This document shows, one piece after another, positions 58,875 through 64,000 of a DNA stretch of 64,000 nucleotides. The position numbers and the translations under genes are program-made. The notes beneath the pieces are model-generated. The model worked only from the letters and a program-made list of their open reading frames with translations, had not been told where the DNA came from and searched no databases. The stretch comes from G038396625 sp038396625. GTDB lineage: Bacteria > Bacillota > Clostridia > Peptostreptococcales > Thermotaleaceae. Location of the stretch: NCBI GenBank assembly GCA_038396625.1, contig CP121688.1, positions 3,100,001 through 3,164,000 of the forward strand, given 5' to 3'. Position 1 is the stretch's first letter, and every line of letters starts with the position of its first letter.

Positions 58875-59870
58875 TTATCGCATATTAAATTTCGTTTCTA
58901 ATTTTTTACTAAGTTGTTTATATAGCGTTCCAGCAACGCCGATATCTGTAGAACCCATCCCAATTATAGAGGCACAAATTTTCTCTTTGTCACTTTCTCT
59001 TCCTACTTTTTTTTCTACTATGATTTCTGGTAGCTCAGCATATACATCTGTCTCAGTTATTTTTCCAGCATGCACTAGTTTTAGCAATTCACCTCTATGT
59101 GAATTTTGGGCCCAGCTATCAACAATTAATTTATCCGTGGAAAGTGGAATATTCTCATCTAGTTCTTGAAAAGAACCCAATGTTATCACTAACGAGCCTT
59201 CTTTTAACCAATCCTTCATAACCAAAGCTTCATTTGCAATAGTGGCTGTGACGATAACATCTGCATCTTCAACTGCTTCTTTATTTGAATTTGCAGCTAT
59301 CACATCTATACCCAACAACGTACTCATTTCTGATGCAAATCTTTCTGATGCTTCCGATCTAATATCAGCTACAAAAGCTTTTTTAATATCAAGTACTTTG
59401 CTTATGGCTATTAGACTCATTCTACCTACTACTCCTGCTCCAATGATAGATACTACTTGTGCACCTTTTTTTGCCAAGTATTTTGCTGCAACTCCTGCTG
59501 AAGCGCCTGTTCTTATGTCAGTAATATAGCTTCCATCCATTATTGCAAGCTGTTCTCCAGTCCTAGGATCATTGAGTAATATCGTGCCCCCAATATAGGG
59601 TAAGCCTTTTTTAGGATTATCTTCAAATCCCCACACCCATTTTATTCCTGCTACATCCAAATCTTCTCCAATATATGCAGGCATTGCATTATATGAACCT
59701 CCGTACAGCGGCCAGTCATTACTTTCTCCTAAATCTAAAGTAATTTTTGATGGCATATTTACTTGATTATTTCCATGGGCCCTATACACTTTTTCTAATA
59801 CTTCAATCGTTTTTTCCATATCAAGTGCTGATTTTATATCTTGCTGTGAAATCAATAATACTTCTGTCAT
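58875..59870 (-). CDS. Ornithine cyclodeaminase / mu-crystallin-family dehydrogenase
   Basis: A 331-residue NAD(P)-dependent enzyme: substrate-binding N-domain with GGSYNAMPAYIG and KWVWGFEDNPKKGLPYIGGT, then a Rossmann domain with VVSIIGAGVVGRMSL (GAGVVG, about 139-144), ADVIVTATIANEALV and GSLVITLGSFQELDEN. The family includes ornithine cyclodeaminase, alanine dehydrogenase and ketimine reductases; the reaction cannot be fixed from sequence. GGGGGAAC precedes the start. Monocistronic with its own terminator. Confidence 0.88.
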   Translation of the reverse strand: MTEVLLISQQDIKSALDMEKTIEVLEKVYRAHGNNQVNMPSKITLDLGESNDWPLYGGSYNAMPAYIGEDLDVAGIKWVWGFEDNPKKGLPYIGGTILLNDPRTGEQLAIMDGSYITDIRTGASAGVAAKYLAKKGAQVVSIIGAGVVGRMSLIAISKVLDIKKAFVADIRSEASERFASEMSTLLGIDVIAANSNKEAVEDADVIVTATIANEALVMKDWLKEGSLVITLGSFQELDENIPLSTDKLIVDSWAQNSHRGELLKLVHAGKITETDVYAELPEIIVEKKVGRESDKEKICASIIGMGSTDIGVAGTLYKQLSKKLETKFNMR

Positions 59871-60075
59871 TTTTGTTCCCCCTTTAATTTTATCCTGTTG
59901 TAATATTCTACATTCTATAAAACTACACCTTTAACAATTATTCGCTAAATTATTGCATATTTCGACAATTGTTTCTTCTTATGGTATTATTTCTATACAA
60001 TTCAGATTTTCTTTGTAATAAGCATCAAATATAAGATTCTTTAAATATCCTACACATATGAAATTTTTCTCACCA

Positions 60076-60390
60076 TTAGTACAGCTCCTGTGACTTAAGT
60101 TTTTCAATCCAAAGTTCTTCAAGCACTTTTATATCCTCTCTAAATTCTTTTAGTGTTTGTATGTCCTTTTTCTCGATTTCTTCTAATATCTCAAATGCGA
60201 ACACATTTCCACCAAGCTCTTTCCAGTCCTTTTGAAGCTGCATATTTACACATGCGCCTGTTTTTTGGGAAAATTGGAACCTATTTTTGCAGCCCTGTAA
60301 ATCACTTGTAGACAATAATAACATTTTTCCATTTGTAGTATTTCTAATAGCATATATACCACCTGTAATCTTACGTTCTTTATATGCCAT
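60076..60390 (-). CDS. Degenerate GIY-YIG nuclease-like protein
   Basis: A 104-residue protein. GIYAIRNTTNGKMLLLSTSD resembles the GIY half of the GIY-YIG nuclease fold, but the YIG half reads LLLST, and RFQFSQKTGACVNMQLQKDW replaces the catalytic Arg/Glu region. Such proteins are common in Firmicutes and probably lack nuclease activity. I use ATG 60390 behind AAAAGGG; an in-frame TTG at 60420 with GAGGG upstream is an alternative giving ten more residues. Confidence 0.7.
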   Translation of the reverse strand: MAYKERKITGGIYAIRNTTNGKMLLLSTSDLQGCKNRFQFSQKTGACVNMQLQKDWKELGGNVFAFEILEEIEKKDIQTLKEFREDIKVLEELWIEKLKSQELY

Positions 60391-60464
60391 TAGCAGCCCT
60401 TTTCTATTTTCTTTTTTCAACGATTATTCCCTCATTTCCTTTAAGATCATTATAAAGTGCTATT

Positions 60465-60561
60465 AGACTTTTACTTAATAATGCATCCTTCTAACATACT
60501 CCTGTTACCTCGTGCTCTAATCCGTGGACAAGACTTTTACTTAATAATGTATCCTTCTAAC
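60465..60561. repeat. 31-bp imperfect direct repeat in an intergenic gap
   Basis: AGACTTTTACTTAATAATG and the following ATCCTTCTAAC occur at 60465-60495 and 60531-60561 with one mismatch (GCATCC versus GTATCC). TCCTGTT-CCTC follows each copy at different distances. The unit period is 66 bases. It lies between the CGNR and GIY-YIG-like genes and has no obvious function. Confidence 0.75.
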
Positions 60562-60597
60562 TAAAACACAGTCAGAAAATTCCTGTTCCTCCACTCC

Positions 60598-61512
60598 CTA
60601 TTTATTCGATTTTCTTTCTCTACTTTTCTGAACGTTAGCACGATTTCTACATGATGTACTACAATACTTACTTCTAATATTATTAGCAATAAATACCTTA
60701 TCACAGTGTTTGCATCGATCCATTGCTATTGTCTCATCCGTAACTGCGAATGCATATATGGTCTCCACAGCAGTTTTAAGAGAATCAAACTGCCAAGCAA
60801 TCGTTGTTTTATCTAATTGATTGATTGTAAAACCAATTTTTTCAGCATGGAATTTACCAGCCATAATCGTAACATTTTCAGTTAAGTTCACAGATGTATT
60901 TTTATATACTAAAAGATGGTTAAAATGTAATGCTATCATCTTTGCAAAATCTATCATCCAGTTGATTTTTTCAGAATAAAATTTTGAAAACACGAGATCT
61001 AATACAACTGGCCGTTTTCCATAAAACTTTGGCGAATCTTCTCTTTTAACAATATCCACACAATTTCTATATTTTTTAATTATAATATCCCCTTCTTCTG
61101 TAAAAGGAATAAATTTACTTAAATAGCTATTTTCATCCATTATTTTTTCTTTTGTAATATAGTTATTTTCAATTAATAGGACTTTTTCATCTCCTATAAT
61201 ATTTCGATTGTATGCACTAGCACTAATCAGTCCTAATAATCCATATTTTTTAGCGAATATTAAAATTTCATTATTTAACTGTATTTTGTTTTCTTCATTC
61301 ATTTCTTTTTCTAGTTGTAATCCTTTATCCCCTATACTGATTAAACTTAAGAGTAAATCTTCTGCTACATTAAAAGGATTATACATACTAAAAACAGCTT
61401 CTTCAGATGGTATGATATAAATTTCTCCTGCGGAAGTTGTTTTAATCTCATAGTCACTATATTTAATCCAATCCGTTGCAAAATTTCCTACTAAATCTAT
61501 CTTTCCATCCAT
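60598..61512 (-). CDS. CGNR zinc-finger domain protein
   Basis: A 304-residue cytosolic protein. The C-terminal zinc finger is CKHCDKVFIANNIRSKYCST followed by SCRNRANVQKSR (about 264-298), with four Cys and the CRNR variant of the CGNR motif. The first 250 residues (alpha/beta, containing NLTENVTIMAGKFHAEKIGF) resemble no family I can name, though CGNR proteins usually carry such an N-terminal ligand-binding-like region. Probably a transcription factor. Start behind AAAGGAGG. Confidence 0.8.
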   Translation of the reverse strand: MDGKIDLVGNFATDWIKYSDYEIKTTSAGEIYIIPSEEAVFSMYNPFNVAEDLLLSLISIGDKGLQLEKEMNEENKIQLNNEILIFAKKYGLLGLISASAYNRNIIGDEKVLLIENNYITKEKIMDENSYLSKFIPFTEEGDIIIKKYRNCVDIVKREDSPKFYGKRPVVLDLVFSKFYSEKINWMIDFAKMIALHFNHLLVYKNTSVNLTENVTIMAGKFHAEKIGFTINQLDKTTIAWQFDSLKTAVETIYAFAVTDETIAMDRCKHCDKVFIANNIRSKYCSTSCRNRANVQKSRERKSNK

Positions 61513-61630
61513 GCGAATTCCTCCTTTTATTTTTATCTTTCTTTTTAGTAATAGTCTATATATATTTATATATTACACCAATTACATTCATTTTATTCCT
61601 ATCTTATTTTTTTGTCAACTATTTTTAATC

Positions 61631-61777
61631 TCAAAATCTTTCCTTTTTCTCTTTGAACCCTACGTGATATATTTCACCTAAAAAATCATCATCTACAAAT
61701 GTACAATTATATTTTTCAGGCTCAAATTTATATTCTTCTAAGCAATCTATTATCCCAAATCTGTATATACAAAGCAT
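61631..61777 (-). CDS. 48-residue hypothetical protein
   Basis: From ATG 61777, 5 bases after TTAGGAGGG, the leftward frame gives 48 codons to TGA: MLCIYRFGIIDCLEEYKFEP, then EKYNCTFVDDDFLGEIYHVG and FKEKKERF. It is acidic with a basic tail, has three Cys, and no signal or membrane segment. The exact ribosome-binding site and the position 118 bases upstream of the CGNR gene on the same strand suggest a real small gene, possibly co-transcribed. No family recognised. Confidence 0.6.
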   Translation of the reverse strand: MLCIYRFGIIDCLEEYKFEPEKYNCTFVDDDFLGEIYHVGFKEKKERF

Positions 61778-62227
61778 TTATATCCCTCCTAATTTATTCA
61801 TAACAAATTTCTATTCTAACGATATTAAAACAAAATTTTTTACTAAGTTGATACACAACTATTAAACGATTACAAATTACCTTCTCTTTACTACATATAC
61901 CTTGTCCCTGCTACGCATAAGGTTAGGCTTTCTTTTTAATCGGAAGATACGTATAATGATTATAATGGTAGTTTCGTCTATGTTCATTTTCAGGCCGTTT
62001 TGCAAATACCTTTGCCACCTCCATGCTTTTTAAGGTACGGGATGTACAACCTGCAAAAGAGAATGTAAGAGCATATGCCTCATAGGTACACTTACAAGGG
62101 ACTTTGACTTTAAGATTAAAACAAATAACATATGGGGGAAAAGACCTCTGTATAGAATGTGAAGAGAATAAAATGCTAAAAAACGTAGAAAAAGCAGACA
62201 CGAATGAAAAGGAGAGTAGGTAATATA
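61778..62227. other. Intergenic stretch with a possible gene-tail remnant
   Basis: The leftward frame at 61940-62050 reads TSRTLKSMEVAKVFAKRPEN then EHRRNYHYNHYTYLPIKKK and a stop. This has protein-like composition, but upstream codons look non-coding and no start is supported. It may be the 3' end of a lost gene. I see nothing else. Confidence 0.35.
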
Positions 62228-62716
62228 ATGGATATTAAAATTAGGCAAGCATCTATTAAAGATCTAGAGACAATAACAAAAGTAGAGGCAATATGTTTTC
62301 CAGAAGCAGAAGCGGCTAGTAAGAAATCTTTAAAGAATCGTATTGAAGCATTCAAAGAATCTTTTTTTGTAGCAGAAGTAGAAGGCACTATCATTGGATT
62401 TATTAATGGTTGTGTTATCGATGGAACTGTTATCTATGATGAACTTTATAAAGATGTTGCATTACATAATCCAAATGGGAATTACCAGACTATATTTGGA
62501 CTTGATGTTATACCAGCGTATCGTAATCAAGGAATTGCAGCTCAGTTAATGAATTATATGATAGACGTATCAAGAGCTAGAGGTCGCAAAGGAATTATTT
62601 TAACTTGCAAAGAACATCTTATTCATTATTATATGAAGTTTGGATATAAAAACAAAGGCATATCTAAATCCGTGCATGGTGGTTCTAAATGGTATGATAT
62701 GATTTTAGAGTTTTAG
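62228..62716 (+). CDS. GNAT-family N-acetyltransferase
   Basis: A 162-residue acetyltransferase, beginning MDIKIRQASIKDLETITKVE at ATG 62228 behind AAGGAG. The acetyl-CoA loop follows FGLDVIPAYRNQGIAAQLMN (QGIAAQL, about 103-109), with GRKGIILTCKEHLIHYYMKF downstream. FPEAEAASKKSLKNRIEAF near residue 25 resembles arylalkylamine N-acetyltransferase-like members. Acceptor unknown. A short hairpin (62781-62804) follows. Confidence 0.88.
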   Translation: MDIKIRQASIKDLETITKVEAICFPEAEAASKKSLKNRIEAFKESFFVAEVEGTIIGFINGCVIDGTVIYDELYKDVALHNPNGNYQTIFGLDVIPAYRNQGIAAQLMNYMIDVSRARGRKGIILTCKEHLIHYYMKFGYKNKGISKSVHGGSKWYDMILEF

Positions 62717-63091
62717 GAAAAAGTGAAGCAGTAGAATTAGAAACTAGACATTGATTCCCAGGCAACTTAGTATACGTTTTGAGGGGAGAATTTAATCTCC
62801 CCTCTGAATTTACCTCACATATAATTTTCAGACTGTTTACACCAATTTCTTGATAGACTCGCTGTGGTGTGGCTACTAAATACCTTTCTAATTACATGTG
62901 TTGTTCAATACTTTGATTCAGAGAAAGATGCTATAAAGAGCAAGCACCTTATGGTACATTCTCACACTTCTCATTGTGATACAAAACTAAAAGATTTTAA
63001 AATTAGGAAAGCGATATTTGTATAATAAATCGTGATAATAGAATAAAGACATGATTAGTTAAAATATTAAATATAGAAAGAGAGGTCGTTT
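62717..63091. other. Intergenic stretch with one hairpin
   Basis: Contains a 9-bp stem (GAGGGGAGA at 62781-62789, complement at 62796-62804) that may terminate the GNAT gene, although no T-run follows. Nothing else is recognised. Confidence 0.5.
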
Positions 63092-63544
63092 ATGATTAGA
63101 CTTGTTACAGAGCAAGATTTCAATACATGGTTAGAATTAGCTAGAGAGGTCCAACCATTATTTGGTGAAATGGTAGGATGTGAAGATTTCAAAAATGGAA
63201 TAAAAGAATGCATATCTAATTTATCGGCTTTTTGTGTTGTAAATACTAATAATGATATTGAAGGGATAATTGCAATTAATAAAGCTGAAAATGAAATAGC
63301 TTGGTTAGCGATTAAAAAAAAATGTCGTGGAAAAGGATATGGTTATCAATTATTAAAAGCTGCAATTGATTGTTTAGATGACACAAAGCCTATATTTGTG
63401 CAGACTTTTTCTTCTAACGTGAAAGATGGTGAAGCTGCAAGAAAGTTATATATGAAATTAGGATTTAAAGATTATAAAGATGGTGGAAAAAATCCTGCTG
63501 GCATTGACACAATAATAATGAAGTTGGAGAAAAATATTAATTAG
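63092..63544 (+). CDS. GNAT-family N-acetyltransferase (second)
   Basis: A 150-residue acetyltransferase: MIRLVTEQDFNTWLELAREV at the start, core strand EIAWLAIKKKCRGKGYGYQL with the acetyl-CoA loop RGKGYG (about 80-85), and AARKLYMKLGFKDYKDGGKN (family C-terminal motif). Acceptor unknown. AGAGAGG precedes the start. Unrelated in detail to the GNAT gene 400 bases upstream. Confidence 0.9.
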   Translation: MIRLVTEQDFNTWLELAREVQPLFGEMVGCEDFKNGIKECISNLSAFCVVNTNNDIEGIIAINKAENEIAWLAIKKKCRGKGYGYQLLKAAIDCLDDTKPIFVQTFSSNVKDGEAARKLYMKLGFKDYKDGGKNPAGIDTIIMKLEKNIN

Positions 63545-63609
63545 TATAGAAATATATAAACTTAATAAATAAAGTTAAGACGCCTTCTTCTACGATTATG
63601 TAATAACTA

Positions 63610-63727
63610 TTTTACCATATATAAAAAGCTCCTACCGCATCCATAACTTGCTACTGGTGGCTCGCCTGCAGCCTTACTAAGCGGGGGAGTTTCACCCGCT
63701 AAAGCACACAAACTTGCCCGGCCGCAC
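63610..63727 (-). other. GC-rich island, possible group II intron fragment
   Basis: About 100 bases far richer in G+C than the surroundings. On the minus strand it starts GTGCGGCCGGGCAAG and contains GCGGGTGAAACTCCCCCGC and GCGAGCCACCAGTAGC. GTGCG and GGGTGAAA-CTCCC-type blocks occur at the 5' end of bacterial group II introns. No intron-encoded protein follows. Class uncertain. Confidence 0.35.
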
Positions 63728-63767
63728 AATTTGTTAATTAATATGCACCAAAGTTCTTTTCAAAAGA

Positions 63768-64000
63768 CTACATTAATGCTATAACATTTAACCAATCTCC
63801 TAGTTTTTCATCTAGATGTTTAATTGCCTTTGGAAGTTCTTCAAAGGTTGTTACTTTAGATATAATCTTTGTTGCTTCTACTTTTCCTGAGTAAATTAAA
63901 TCGATTGATTTTTGAAACTCACTACTAACCCCTGTTCTGGAACCTCGAATTTGAAGTTCTTTTTTTGTTATGACAGCTGTAGATAATTCTACTTCCTCTT
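63768..64000 (-). CDS. Zinc-type alcohol dehydrogenase (MDR) C-terminus, partial
   Basis: The leftward frame ends with TAG at 63770-63768 and is open to the window edge (77 codons). KKELQIRGSRTGVSSEFQKS, then IDLIYSGKVEATKIISKVTT and FEELPKAIKHLDEKLGDWL follow the C-terminal layout of medium-chain dehydrogenases (KELxIxGS, then ...LEELPKAI). The catalytic and NAD-binding parts lie outside the window. Confidence 0.75.
   Translation of the reverse strand, partial: EEVELSTAVITKKELQIRGSRTGVSSEFQKSIDLIYSGKVEATKIISKVTTFEELPKAIKHLDEKLGDWLNVIALM

Noticed and set aside
1..64000. CRISPR arrays, rRNA or tRNA genes
   Set aside because: No regularly spaced short repeats, no conserved rRNA blocks and no cloverleaf with T-loop and acceptor pairing were seen on either strand.

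Overview
The window is AT-rich, densely coded and mostly transcribed leftward. It comes from a spore-forming anaerobic member of the Clostridia. Support includes a spore photoproduct lyase, rubrerythrin, radical-SAM and ferredoxin proteins, ECF transport, TTG/GTG starts behind strong Shine-Dalgarno sites, a c-di-GMP-I riboswitch and overall AT-rich Firmicute gene content. An Alkaliphilus/Crassaminicella-like lineage is my guess from gene content; the sequence itself does not prove it. No rRNA, tRNA or CRISPR array was recognised.

Layout. 1-8.1 kb: end of a LapA-like gene, an MscS channel, a ParE/ParC-type topoisomerase pair, a hemolysin III-family protein, and hisS preceded by a classical histidine leader-peptide attenuator. 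8.1-13.6 kb: TfoX-C protein, TrmB-type regulator, AzlCD amino-acid exporter with a consensus promoter buried in a large palindrome, a decayed DUF368 gene, and a PMCA-type Ca2+ ATPase. 13.9-24.8 kb: a seven-gene MacAB/TolC-like efflux and two-component operon, flanked by two copies of a DUF134/DUF5320/split-permease/NifX-like/ArsR cluster. The two copies have lost complementary parts. 24.9-29.4 kb: rubrerythrin, a TPR-MORN protein, and a sodium:solute symporter with its small accessory protein. 29.6-31.1 kb: a broken IS3-family element sitting in the loop of the uppP terminator. 31.2-38.5 kb: uppP, a PAS-HD-GYP protein under a c-di-GMP-I riboswitch, DUF1576, spore photoproduct lyase, and a second split permease pair fused to a ferredoxin domain and apparently controlled by a divergent Crp/Fnr regulator.

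39.4-47.8 kb holds the most unusual locus. It is an eleven-gene operon encoding an FMN-binding lipoprotein, several sulfite-oxidase-fold (molybdopterin-domain-like) exported proteins, one of them fused to an alkaline-phosphatase-superfamily domain, a complete ECF importer, a MobB-like P-loop protein with an Fe-S domain, and a small kinase-like protein. A molybdopterin/tungstopterin cofactor scavenging route would explain these parts together, but that is inference.

47.8-64 kb: a long gene-poor gap, an IS110 remnant, a BlaI/BlaR1 pair with clear operators, and a sigma-54 module (PrpR/PAS/AAA+ activator, palindromic upstream site, -24/-12 promoter, threonine-aldolase-like enzyme, dicarboxylate/amino-acid symporter). 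These are followed by a GGDEF protein, an ornithine cyclodeaminase-family enzyme, small accessory genes, two GNAT acetyltransferases and the end of a zinc-type alcohol dehydrogenase. Several small genes and remnants below 60 codons were found by reading the sequence (his leader, FAD-oxidoreductase stub, a 48-residue protein, rubrerythrin tails).
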